In this document: positions 30,201-43,600 of the stretch, piece by piece
How the letters are laid out: the number at the start of each line of letters is the position of its first letter
Position numbering within the stretch: position 1 is the first letter of the stretch
Assembly: GCA_934045905.1 (NCBI GenBank)
Contig: OW203764.1
Coordinates: 558,001-622,000, forward strand
Source of the DNA: Leuctra nigra
Taxonomy: Eukaryota; Arthropoda; Insecta; Plecoptera; Leuctridae
Length of the DNA stretch: 64,000 nt
Direction of reading: 5' to 3'
Made by a program: the position numbers and the translations under genes
The notes under the pieces: model-generated
The model's database searches: none
Seen by the model: only the letters and a program-made list of their open reading frames with translations
What the model was told of the DNA's origin: nothing

Positions 30201-33200
30201 ATGTGTTGTTGAATGCTTCTGTCGAAAGCCAAACTGCTCATTGATCAGCAGCTTTGTAGCGTTTGCGTGGCCTCTAATTCGAGCATGAAGGACCTTTTCA
30301 AAAAGCTTTGATAGTGATGAGAGGAGACTAATCGGCCGGTAATTTGCAGGGTCACGAAGATTCTTTCCCGCTTTCGGGAACACAATGACTTTGGCTACTT
30401 TCCATTGGGTGGGGAAGTGTTGAAGACGGAGACTGGCATTAAATATTTCAAGGATACGTTCACCGGCAGGTATAGGAAGTTCTTTAAGAATCGTGTTTGT
30501 GATCTCGTCAATACCAGGTGCCTTGCCATTTGCAAGTTCATTTAGATATATAATTACTTCGTCCATAGAGCAGAGAACGACTTCATCATCTTCAGCCTGC
30601 GCCTTGTGTATAGCAAGATGGGTTCTTACTTCAGCCTCGATATGTGCTGATGAATTAGTCGGCGGGTTTGGGGAAAACTGATTTTGAAGCGAATCTGCTA
30701 GAACTTCTGCCTTATCATGTGGGCTGCATGCAAGGTGTGTACTACCTTGAATGGGTGGATTTGGTTGTTTGCTTCTTGTCAGTCGTTTTGCCATGGACCA
30801 GAGTGGACGACTCCCTGGTTCTAGTGTGGCTACAGCATCTTCCCACCTCTCTCTCCTGTGGCGACGAATTAATTCCTTTACAGATCTGTCTAAGAGCTTA
30901 TATTCTTCATGTAAATCAGGTGTTCTGAGCGCCTGCCATCTCCTACGTGCACGGTTTCGAGTGGCTATTGACAGTTTAATTCCACGTGGAAGATCAAATA
31001 TTGTGCACCTTTTTGTATTACAAATGGGAACACTGATCGCTCTTGCTTCCATAATATTTTCCGTTAATTTATTTACTGCTAAATCTATATCCTGATGCGA
31101 ATCAAGTGGTCCACTCTCCAACTTATTTGATAAATGCTCTCTGAACTTTTCCCAGTCTGCTTTTCTGTAATTGAATCGAATGATGGGATCAACGGTCTCG
31201 TATGAGTCCCCTACGCTCAAAAGTACAGGATTATGATCTGAAGACAATTCTAAAAGTGTTTCTAATTCAATGGAATGTCGCAGATTTTTCACCACCGCAA
31301 TGTCAAGAACATCAGCTCTTCCTGTAGGGATATGAAGATGTGTCGCTTCTTGCGGTCCAGTCACAGTAAAGTCACTTATACGGGAGAGTGAAAGGAGAGT
31401 GCGGCCATTGGCGTTGACAACTCGCGAGTTCCAGGCTGTATGCTTAGCATTAAGGTCGCCACCGAGAATAGTCGGGTAATTCGAGTCCATTAATGCTTCT
31501 ATATCTGCTGTGAGAAGCTTAGTTCGCGGAGGACAATACGTGGCTATAAGCCGTAGTGGACCCAGTTTAGTAAAAAGCAGGATAGCGGTAGCCTCTATTG
31601 ATTTCGTTTCAGGTAAAACAATCACGTAGTGACTTACTCGATTGTCAATTATGATTGCAGTCCCTCCTGCTCTCCTGTCTCCTGGACGATCAGTTCTATA
31701 CACTGAGTGATTGGCAAGCTTAAGCTTGTCCTTAGGGTTAAGATGGGTCTCACAGACAAGGGCAGCCATTAAATTTCGTGATTCCAATACATTGAATTCA
31801 AGAGGCTGTGCATATGAGCAGAGTCACTTTGAGCAGAGAAAGTGGCTCTGCTCATGTGCACAGCCTCTTGAATTCAATGTATTGATCAATACATTGACCC
31901 GTGTAAATCAAGCTTTAGTCTAGATCAAGTTGGGCAAGAAAGATATTTCAATTTATATGTGATAGCCGATAGGTAATACTGCTCCTTATACCTACAAACC
32001 AGTTCAGAATGCTCATTTGAGGGAGAAACATTTCTGAAATTAGGTAACATAGAGGGAACCTACTCTGAGATTGTGACATCAGCTGAAACTAGCATGAGAG
32101 GTCACAATCTTATATGGCAGAGATCTTTATTGCTTGTCTTCCATTCAGAGATCACGGTCAAGTGTGGAACTGTGTGGATTTTCTAATGTACTATTTGATT
32201 TTTGTTTTCACACTAACAGAACTTAAAAACTCAATTAATGTACATTTCAATCTCACTAAACTAGAGAAAGCCACACACTGGACTGGAGTACCTACTACTA
32301 CGTAGTTTAGAGATGTAAGTCGGTAAAATTGCTTATTTTAAGTTGTCTTTACTCCTTGATCAATGCTATTGGTGTGAAGAAACTCTTGGATGAACCATAT
32401 TACCTTACGCAGGCGTAGTGATGTAGTACCTAAGTGTTACATATAACCATATTATAATTTGATGTGATGATGGTGATGTTATTTGAAATATTTTAAAAAA
32501 TCTTTTGATTGATTGTCCTTAAATGTATGAAATGAAAAGATATTCAACTCGTTTTTGAATATTCCCTCCCAAAACAGGGTTATCATATAGAAGGCTGTGG
32601 ACGACTTGTGAAGTGAATATCTCGTCTCAAGACAGTTCTAGTCAGTTGACATATTGGTCGTCATGCAGCTAAAGTGTTAATTACTATAGGATTATTATAT
32701 CACAGTCCCATAATGTAAAGGTTTCTGGTGAAATTTCATGTTTTGTCTAGAAACAAATAAATATAAAGTTTTTCACCTACTTTTATTAAGTTACTTGACA
32801 GAAGTTCTAAAAACAAAATTTTCAAATATTTCACTCATTTTTGTAACATTTCAAATTTTTCATGAATATTTCACGAGTTATATTATTTTGAAATTTTCCA
32901 TCACTACGCAGGCGTCTTGCCTATGTTGGTCTTGGTGTTTGTCTGAGCCGCTTGCCTTGTGTTTCAGCTCTCAGCCGGGGCCGTCGCGGCTGGCCCCCCC
33001 GACCCCCACCTCGGAGGACACCACCCCCCTGATCCCCACCGACCACTCTCGCACCGTGCACCACCACATCACCATGGGCGGGGCGTCGGACTCGAGTTCA
33101 ACTCCGTCGTCGTCGACAACAACGCCCAACACCTCCTCCAGCAACACTTCATCCAGGTCGGTAGGCGTTACGGGGGAGTACAAACAACTAGAACTCTCAT

Positions 33201-34580
33201 CATTCCAACCTATCCGTATACAATGTCACTAGGTATATACCAAATTTCATTTAATTCTAATAGGAAGTGGACAAGGCAGAAATTATTTCTGGCTCGGCTA
33301 ACTTATTGTTAGAATTAAATGAAATTTGGTACATTCTAGTTATAAAGATTAGTTGGTATACAAATTATAAGAGTTCTAGATGTTTTGTACTGGCTTTTGT
33401 TAATAGTACATAGTGTGATTTATCCTATGCGTAACGAATGGATGTTCAGTTCCAGCACTGCTCCGTCGTCCCCCGCCTCCCCCCCGCCCCCCCGGCCTGC
33501 TGTGGGCTGCGTGCCGCCCCCTCGGCCCGCCCACATGTCCCCCCCGCTGCAGCAGGCGCGGGGCAAGAGACACAGCTTCAGCAACGCGCCGGCGGGAACT
33601 CAACACCCGCCCAGTCACAGGTACGCCTGCTTCCTCTCACGCCTTAGCGTGATGACACGCTCAAAGACGGCCGTTTAATCAATAACTTTTACCAATGTAA
33701 TTGTTTATGAAATAAGGCTGTACAGGCGTCTTCAGAACTGTTCAATGAAAGTTATTTCATAGTTTGGATTGATTTATTTGTATTATTTTCCTACAGATGT
33801 TTAGTTCCATATTTTTACTTTTTTTCAGGTAATAAACATCTGTAGGACGAATGAATGATCATAGACTGTTCCAATTTGTGGCTTTATTTAGATTTTACAG
33901 TAACCATTACATTTGGAAAAGATACTACCTACCTATATTGATAATAATCGGATTAAAAAGTCTTCCAGGACGTTCGTGATTGATTTACTCGTATGACATT
34001 GCGAGACTCCGACTCTGTCCCTTTTCAATGTTTTCCAATGGTAAAATGTGATACTGAAGGATAGGCGAGTCATGGGAACTGTACTTAGTAGGGATGTCGG
34101 CGGGTACCCGGGCGGTTCCGGGTAATCAATTACTCGGGTAATAAATAATAATCGCGGGTAGTTGAAATACATTTGTTTGCGCACAGTTATCAGCTGCGTC
34201 TCAAGGGGAAGCTCAACGACCTTGCTTGTTCTGGGGGGTGAGAGAGGAATGGGGAAGGAGAGGTGAAATCATGTGTCGGGAGTAGGAAGCATGGGAAAAA
34301 TGCGTCTGTATTTTTTTTTCAATCACACTGTAGCACAGTGAAAAAGTTGAGTCCTGGGTAGAAAGGTGCACAAATTCGTGTTTTCTTATGATTGAAGTTG
34401 TTAGTTATCAAAGAATGTTATCATGTCCTGTCCTGTTTTCTCAAATTCTTTTCAAGGAAGCACACAGATGGCCCTGAGAGAGGGTCATTTTCTCCTCTCA
34501 CGCAGCTAAGTGCCACGTGTGTATTTACCTAAACCTCTACCCCTTTACCTAGCCACCCTCCACTAAAAAAAAATAAAAAT

Positions 34581-34618
<38 letters not shown>

Positions 34619-37600
34619 GGGGGTTCAATTACCCGATTCCGACCCGAGTATTTATGACGGGTACCCGATTCCTGATTTTTGGGCCCGCCGACATCCCTAG
34701 TACTTAGTCATTAGAAGAACATTCTAAAGTCTCTGATCAGACTTTAGTTTGCCACTAAACAGATCTTAAATTTGTTTCAAATGCAAATTTAATCTTTGCA
34801 CAAATCCTTTTCCATACTCATTTTTTCTGATTCTAATTTGAATGCAATGAGTCAATTTGAATGTCTTTGCTTGGGTTGCTTTCAATGTAAGTTTAAGATT
34901 ATTGATGCAAACTCAACTCTACTGATGTGTTCTTGCAGACATTCGGCTGAGATCTTGCCTCCGACGGAACCGAACGCTGTGGAATCATCGGGCCTGGAGC
35001 AACCACAGGTGAGCCAGCTTCTTATTTCACTGCACTGGCGCGTCCTTGATATAGCCAGCAATCAGATTTACATTATGTTTTGATTATTTATAATTAGAGA
35101 TGGGTCGATACCACATTTTCACCGATACCGATACTTGTACCGATACCTACTTATTGATTTACGATACCGATACTATCGCCGATACTTTTGTTACCTTAAT
35201 TTTTATAGATTATGTGCACCAAATCTAAATTCAATCTTCAGTTTGCAGATTTCAGGGTTAGGTACACCAAAGTAAGTACTCATTTTCACTTTGTACTCAA
35301 CAAAACAAATGCATTATACAACAAAATTCAATTTGAAATGATGTTTTATAGTAAATTGGTTCCAGACACCACTTTTATTCCGTTTGGAACACATCACATT
35401 AAAAATAAGTTGTAACTAACAAAATAATGCAAGACGCCATCTTGAAAGAAGTTGAAACTGAAGGACAAAGACTGCAGGAAACCCTGATCAGCGGCGCTCT
35501 GATTGGTCATTGTATATAAGCCAATGGGTGTTGTTGTTGAGCAACAGCCAATGGGGAGCCAACAGTGACTGTGAAACGCGGGAAAATTCAAAAGTATTGG
35601 TTCAAAAGTATCGCCAAATATGGCCAAAAAAATTGAAGTATCGCGATACTCCGATACCTATGGTATCGGTGGTATCGCGAGTATCGGTATCGGTATCGGC
35701 CCATCTCTATTTATAATAAAACTGATTTTCATGTTTTCCTTGATTCTTTTTCTACATTATGATTTTTGGTTTTAAGCTAATTTGTGTTTTTTTTTTTTAT
35801 TTTTTTTAAATCGACTACAATCGAATAGGAATGTATGTAGTGATGTGAAAATTCCCTTCATTACTTTTATCCCGACGTAAAATCGGAATTTTGCAGGCAT
35901 TTTTAACAATTACACAATTTTGTTCTAGGATATTTTTGGGAATAACTTGAGGTTCTATGATGTGGGCACATTTTATGGGACTAAAAACATCATTTGAGTC
36001 TAAAAAGTAGATCCAACATAAAAGCAAATTGTAATATTCAAGATTTTAAATAATATTCCCAATATTTGCATCCGCATTCCCCATGTATGTGTGATTGACT
36101 CCACCGTAGAGCGAGGGACTGGAGCGGCAGGGCAGTCAGCGACACCGGCGCTCTGGCTCGACCGACAGCCCCGCCGCCTACATCGCGCTCTACGCCTACA
36201 AGCCGCAGAAGGCTGACGAGATGGAGCTGCGCAAGGGAGGCATCTACATGGTCACGGAGAGGTGTCAAGACGGCTGGTTCAAGGGAACGTCGAGTCGGAC
36301 GCAGAAGGGGGGAGTGTTTCCAGGCAACTACGTGGCGCCAGCCAAGTGAGTTGCTAGGATTCATTTTGTTATTCGAAAATCTAGTTCTTATACATACTTG
36401 TACCTACACAGATTTATTTGACAAATTTAGCTTTGTATTTGAAAAGATTCTCCAGTTAAATCTTTTCCCAACACTTCTCCAGTTTGCTTCTTTTTCACTG
36501 TACTTATTTGTTTCACTAATTTCTCAAAGATAAGATGATTTAAAAAAAATGTAGTCCCTTCTTCCTATTGTTACCTCAGGTATCCCTAATTCTCGAAATT
36601 CAAGTTGTTTGGAGGCTAACTTTTCTTATTTTATGTCATCTGTCCTATACCTGTTACCTGGAACTCTACATGTATTACAATTTTTATTAGAGATGGGCTG
36701 ATTCCAATTCTCGCGATTCCACCGATTCCAGTGGTATCGGAAGAATCGCGATTCTCCGATTCCTGTCCATATTTTAGCGATTCCGATTCTTTTTTAAAAT
36801 CCCGCCCTTTTAGCTTGATATTTTAGATTAAAAACATCGCCAAAGCACAATTCCTAGTATTACTACTTACTTTCCAACAAAATTAAAGATCGAACACATT
36901 AAAAATACATTATTTTGTTTTCTTACCACTTTTTTGATTTTTTAATTACTTACCTGAGGGCAAAATACGAAAGGTGATAAATACAGTGAGGTTTGTAGGT
37001 ATTTGTGAAGAATTGGAATCGCAAGAATCGGAGCTAATAATCGGAATCGGGATCGTGAAATTTTGGAATCGGCCAATCTCTAATTTTTATGTTACCTCTC
37101 CTCTCAATTTCTCCAACTAGGTATTTGATTGTAAATGTAGTCAATTATTTTCATTTCTGAGAAGCAAGTGTTTGAGTGTACCCGTGTTGTTCCAGGGCTG
37201 TTCCGGGCGGGGTACAGGCCCAGCTGCGAGGGCTGACCAGGCCCAACACGGCCCCCGGCCAATCATCTCCGAGAAGCAACGGGTCCGCTGCCCAGCTGGA
37301 GCCGCTTACCGCTGTGAGCTACACACGCAGCGGAGCCAAGCAGATGGCAAGGTACGCATCATTTATTCCAAGAAGTTACAGGGGTTGAAGTATTGCCACC
37401 TCAACACATTTACTCCGTTGTTGACGATGCATAACAAGATGTGCTGAGTCGTAAAATAGGTTTTGGGTTTGGAATGATTTTTTCCAAGACCTGAAAACAC
37501 ACAGTGCTTTCTTATATGAAAGTTATATTATTCTAAAACTAAATATTATTATTAACCTTTGTTGATTTATGTGTTGAAATCTTCAGGACATAGAAAGAAT

Positions 37601-40600
37601 AAGAAATCACATCTTTCAATATAGAAAACAAAACTGTAGACATAAATAATTTCAATAAAGTTAAAGACATGACGAAATGTCCCAAGAATAATAAAACTGT
37701 AGACATAAATAATTTTAGGGTTGGGCGAACCTAATTTTTTTTCCGAACCGAACCTCGAACCGAACCTTTTCAAAAGGTTCAAAATTTCGAACCTTAAACG
37801 AACCGAACCTTTTTTTTCAGAAAATGATGTTTTCCAGATGTGTAGTAAAGATAAGCACGCATAAGCACCAGTCACCATTCTCCTCCCTCCCTCTCGCAAG
37901 TCATGTGGTTAGACACTTGAAAACAGCTGTTTAATGGGGTGTTTGTTACTCAGATATTATTTTTATTTGTACCTATACAGAGACATCGACTTAATAATAT
38001 AATTGGAACAAAAACGCGAAATATACTGCTCGAAATTTAAACATATTTCAACAATTTTCTTCCTCTCTTCAACGCCATAATGGAATTTCTCGAAAATACT
38101 TGCCCCAGTTGAGAGATGGTAATCCTGTGATTGTATACTCAATAAATACTTCGCATTTTTACGCGAAAATAAAAGTTCAATATTCTTCAAAAATTATCTC
38201 GTCATCGTCATACTATTTTTGATTTTGCATTGTGTTACAATGAAGTTTGGAAAGCTCAAATATACACCATTATATTTTAACTTTTGCGTGATAATCTTCA
38301 CTTCATTAGATCGCGAATGGTTTTCTAAATGACCACTATTATTTATTCAAATACCATAAACATACAATATCATCAAAATAAAATAAAATATGCCGTCAAG
38401 TCAAGTTATTTGTCATCTGGATTACTGCGAGTTCGCAGACCTTTCAACAGAGACAAACAAAACAATCCTCCCTTCCGCAAGGGTCAAGTACCTGCTGGCT
38501 AGCAGATGCAGGACCCAAAAGTACACTCTGTTCCAAAAGTATAGCGCAGTTTAGATCGCAACAATCATATTATTTCGTTTTTATACTTCGAAAATTTTAC
38601 TCAACAAGTAAATTACTTCGACTTCTAAACTGAAATCAATGCTACTTTGCTACTTGTGACCAAATAGCACTTCGAATTACGGCATGAAAAATTCGGTTCA
38701 ACATTTATTTCAACATGGAACACCTTATAGTTAGAGCCAGTTTTAAATGGTGATGCGCGAATTCGCGAATTGTTCTGATTGCACTATGTTCTTCTACTAA
38801 AATCCATTTCATTGTGTATAGAACCCAAATCTACCATTTTTACATCGCGAAAAAAAACGAAATCCAACCCTGATCGCGATATTCAACATTTTCCGCGAAA
38901 TGACCACGAAATAAAGGGTTTCTATTAAAATTACTGCTTTTATCCCCCTAACAGGTCACACAACAACAAACGAAACCAGTTTCTTTCCATGTGCTACTCA
39001 CTCGACCCCCTCCCCCTCGCCAGACACTTTGCTACCCACCCTCAAAGTGAACCAGACCAGTCTAACTAGTTGATGATGCCTCCAGGCTGCTTTGTTTTGC
39101 GCCCCCATCTGTTCAAGGTCGACCGGTTTTCCCAACCCCCTTTCCACCCTCAACCAGTCGCAACTATTTATCAATAGTCTACTTACACAGAAGGATATTT
39201 TGGAACAATTACTGCACTGAAAATGGTTGGATTGGGAAAGAAAATATCTTGTCAAACTATACATTTTGCGTCATGAAATTTTAAATATGTATCATCTATA
39301 CAGAGAAAATGTGGGTTGGGGAAAAGACAGTACAGAGCATTAAAGACGCCATTCTAGACGAGCCTATTTCAGTGCTAATAGTGCATGACCAATCCATTCC
39401 AATCCCTCCTCCAAAGTGGCATACATGTTTTTCATCAAGTAATGGTTTCTGGGGGCTATTACAATGTGTTTTATAACCAATTTAATATCACCACAAAATC
39501 GCGAAATCCCTCTTCCAGAAAAAACACAAAAAACGAAATTGATGATTTTAAAAACGAATTTTAAGAAATAAAATCACCATTTAAAACTGGCTCTACTTAT
39601 AGTGTGGCAAGATTTGAGTTTTCTTTGATTTATGATGGATTTCGGCTTAAACAGGGGTTACCAAGGTTTTACCATTTTACTGTACCCGTAAAGACAAGAG
39701 GTTGGACCAGTGACAAGAGGTTGGTCGCATTATTTGAATGAATTAAGGCGGAAAAAAAAGGCGGGAGGTTCGAAAAAGGTTCGAAAACGAACCTTAGAGG
39801 TTCGTTTTTCGAACCTAGCTAGCCGGTTCGGTTCGAAAAGGAACCGGTTCGCCCAACCCTAAATAATTTGAATCAAGTTTAAAACATGACGAAATGTCCC
39901 AAAAATAATAATTGTGGGAATGCCTACCAACTTCTAATTACTAGAAATACTTCGTCCTGTTGACAACCGTCCGGCAGAACTCTGGTCTAACAGTCACATT
40001 GTTGTCTCCTCAGCCCGCGCCAGCTGTCGAGCCAGCCGCCAGAGCTTCCTCCGCGCGCCACCAGCCCCCATGTGGCGCCCATCTCCGCCTTGTGGCACGA
40101 GGGCGCTGCGCCCACGCCACTGGGACGCAGCCAGAGTGCGGTTATGGCACCTCCCAATGTCACCGTGTCACCCAGACCTCTGCCCACGGAGAAGGTACGT
40201 GACGCTCTCTGTGACATGCAAGGGGCTGATATCGCGGTTGATTCATTTGTCTGTGAGCAAGGCGAGGATGAAATGTGCCGGCAGCGAGTCGGTCCTTTTT
40301 TATTTACAAACCATCAGCCATGTATCTAAATATGGGCTGATAATAGAACTCTTGCAACATTTTACACATTTTGACTGAATATGGACAATTTTGTTTTTTC
40401 GAATCTGAGCCATCATGTTAAGAGGGCTTGGTAGTGAGCGTGGCCTTGGCGAGTTTTTTACTACGAAAATGTAGTAATTTTCGGGTTCTAAACACCTGTT
40501 GGACACAATAAAACTAATAACTTATTCCAAACTATGAAATTATTTTCATTAAACTGTTCTGAATTCACGTCCATAGCCCTATTTTGTTAACAATTACACT

Positions 40601-43600
40601 GGAAAAAGATATTGATAATAATCGATTAAAAAACTCTTCAAGGTCAAACTCACTACCCAGCCGTCTTAAAGTAAGTTTTTTGCTCTGAGAACAGTTTATT
40701 TAATAGATCTACATTGATCAATGATCAATCTTCATTTCATCAACAACGCTTTTCTGACAGGTATTGTATTACGATGATGCCTGTTTACTGCTCCAAGCCA
40801 GTAGATACTTCCGTTAATAATTGAACAAACCAGTTTACTTCATTGTTATGATAATGAATTTTATTCCGCAACTGATAGCAATATTACTGTCTTGTGATTG
40901 TATCTTGTCCATTATGTACTCCGCCTCTAGCTCGGGTATCATTTGGCCTTCGTCTTGCCTTGTTTTAGACCAAGAGCAAGGACAAGAGCGGAGTGAGTCT
41001 GATGAGAAGACTGACGAGCATCAAGAAGTCCAAGTCTCCTCCACCGATGTCGACATACTCCATGGACAATCCCGTGTTCGAGAGCGGCAACCTGTCGGTC
41101 ACCATCGTCTCGAGTCCCTCGCATCCCGTTCACGTCAGGTAACCTCTCGCTTGCTACTGTAGGGGGTCAATCTTCTATTGTCGGGAAGATATGCTAGAAT
41201 GTCCCTCGCATCCCGTTCACGTCAGGTAACCTCTCGCTTGCTACTGTAGGGGGTCAATCTTCTATTGTCGGGAAGATATGCTAGAGTGTCCCTCGCATCC
41301 CGTTCACGTCAGGTAACCTCTCGCTTGCTACTGTAGGGGGTCAATCTTCTATTGTCGGGAAGATATGCTAGAGTGTCCCTCGCATCCCGTTCACGTCAGG
41401 TAACCTCTCGCTTGCTACTGTAGGGGGTCAATCTTCTATTGTCGGGAAGATATGCTAGAATGTCCCTCGCATCCCGTTCACGTCAGGTAACCTCTCGCTT
41501 GCTACTGTAGGGGGTCAATCTTCTATTGTCGGGAAGATATGCTAGAGTGTCCCTCGCATCCCGTTCACGTCAGGTAACCTCTCGCTTGCTACTGTAGGGG
41601 GTCAATCTTCTATTGTCGGGAAGATATGCTAGAGTGTCCCTCGCATCCCGTTCACGTCAGGTAACCTCTCGCTTGCTACTGTAGGGGGTCAATCTTCTAT
41701 TGTCGGGAAGATATGCTAGAGTGTCCCTCGCATCCCGTTCACGTCAGGTAACCTCTCGCTTGCTACTGTAGGGGGTCAATCTTCTATTGTCGGGAAGATA
41801 TGCTAGAGTGTCCCTCGCATCCCGTTCACGTCAGGTAACCTCTCGCTTGCTACTGTAGGGGGTCAATCTTCTATTGTCGGGAAGATATGCTAGAGTGTCC
41901 CTCGCATCCCGTTCACGTCAGGTAACCTCTCGCTTGCTACTGTAGGGGGTCAATCTTCTATTGTCGGGAAGATATGCTAGAGTGTCCCTCGCATCCCGTT
42001 CACGTCAGGTAACCTCTCGCTTGCTAATGTAGGGGGTCAATCTTCTATTGTCGGGAAGATATGCTAGAGTGTCCCTCGCATCCCGTTCACGTCAGGTAAC
42101 CTCTCGCTTGCTACTGTAGGGGGTCAATCTTCTATTGTCGGGAAGATATGCTAGAGTGTCCCTCGCATCCCGTTCACGTCAGGTAACCTCTCGCTTGCTA
42201 CTGTAGGGGGTCAATCTTCTATTGTCGGGAAGATATGCTAGAGTGTCCCTCGCATCCCGTTCACGTCAGGTAACCTCTCGCTTGCTACTGTAGGGGGTCA
42301 ATCTTCTATTGTCGGGAAGATATGCTAGAGTGTCCCTCGCATCCCGTTCACGTCAGGTAACCTCTCGCTTGCTACTGTAGGGGGTCAATCTTCTATTGTC
42401 GGGAAGATATGCTAGAGTGTCCCTCGCATCCCGTTCACGTCAGGTAACCTCTCGCTTGCTACTGTAGGGGGTCAATCTTCTATTGTCGGGAAGATATGCT
42501 AGAGTGTCCCTCGCATCCCGTTCACGTCAGGTAACCTCTCGCTTGCTACTGTAGGGGGTCAATCTTCTATTGTCGGGAAGATATGCTAGAGTGTCCCTCG
42601 CATCCCGTTCACGTCAGGTAACCTCTCGCTTGCTACTGTAGGGGGTCAATCTTCTATTGTCGGGAAGATATGCTAGAGTGTCCCTCGCATCCCGTTCACG
42701 TCAGGTAACCTCTCGCTTGCTACTGTAGGGGGTCAATCTTCTATTGTCGGGAAGATATGCTAGAGTGTCCCTCGCATCCCGTTCACGTCAGGTAACCTCT
42801 CGCTTGCTACTGTAGGGGGTCAATCTTCTATTGTCGGGAAGATATGCTAGAATGTTGGCAAGCGCTAACAGTTGTAATTGAAACCCCCGAATATTACAAT
42901 TTAATTACAGTGGAACCTCTATAATAAGTTTCTCAATATTGCGTTTTTTGCGTTAATGCACTTTTTTTCTTGGTCCTGGCATTCTTCGATAAAAGCCAAT
43001 GTAAAATTATTTCATTAGTAAGTTTCTCAATTACACGTTTTTCTCATTAACGTGTTCATAAATTTAGTCCATTGAAGTAAATAACTAAGATTAGTAGTTT
43101 TTACATTGTGCAGGAGCGGCATTCCACTGGCCATGGAGCAAGGAATGTGGGTGGGGGAAACTGGGTCCTCCTTGAGTAGGGGGAAGCAAAGCAGCCACCT
43201 GTTCTCCGACTGCCTGCTGTGGGTTAATGAACTGTTTGCAGCCCTTAGTTTTGCGTGTGCTTAGTTTTGCAGTTTTATTGATCATCATGAACCAAGACAG
43301 CTGCCACTTAATCACCAGCGCATTGTTTATAGTTATGTAAACTGAATTTTAATATTGGTTCATATTTCCCAAATCTCAACAATCCCAACCAATAATTGGT
43401 CTGTAAATTCATTGTTAGTAATTTCATTAGAATGCTGGTGAGTTGAGGGTGGATTATTGATGGAAGGGATGCAGGCAATATATAACCTTGTGTTCAACCT
43501 TCCATTGTATGGACATTGTGTATCTCTCCCCAAGGACACGGATAGGGCGGCGGGCTCAGTGCAACAAATTTCAAATCATTTTCCAAAATTATTATTTTTT

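Larger units (their letters stand above)
24152..31915. mobile_element. 27-bp inverted repeat enclosing both Jockey copies (split MITE)
   Basis: 24152-24178 is an exact reverse complement of 31889-31915 (core CTTGATTTACACGG). Just inside the right end is a hairpin (31786-31888). Read as a whole, this looks like a palindromic MITE into which the LINE material was inserted. The putative target duplication (TTAA versus TTTA) is imperfect. No transposase is present. Confidence 0.6.

Noticed and set aside
41114..42853. CRISPR array
   Set aside because: The repeats are contiguous 87-bp units without unique spacers, and the context is an animal gene.
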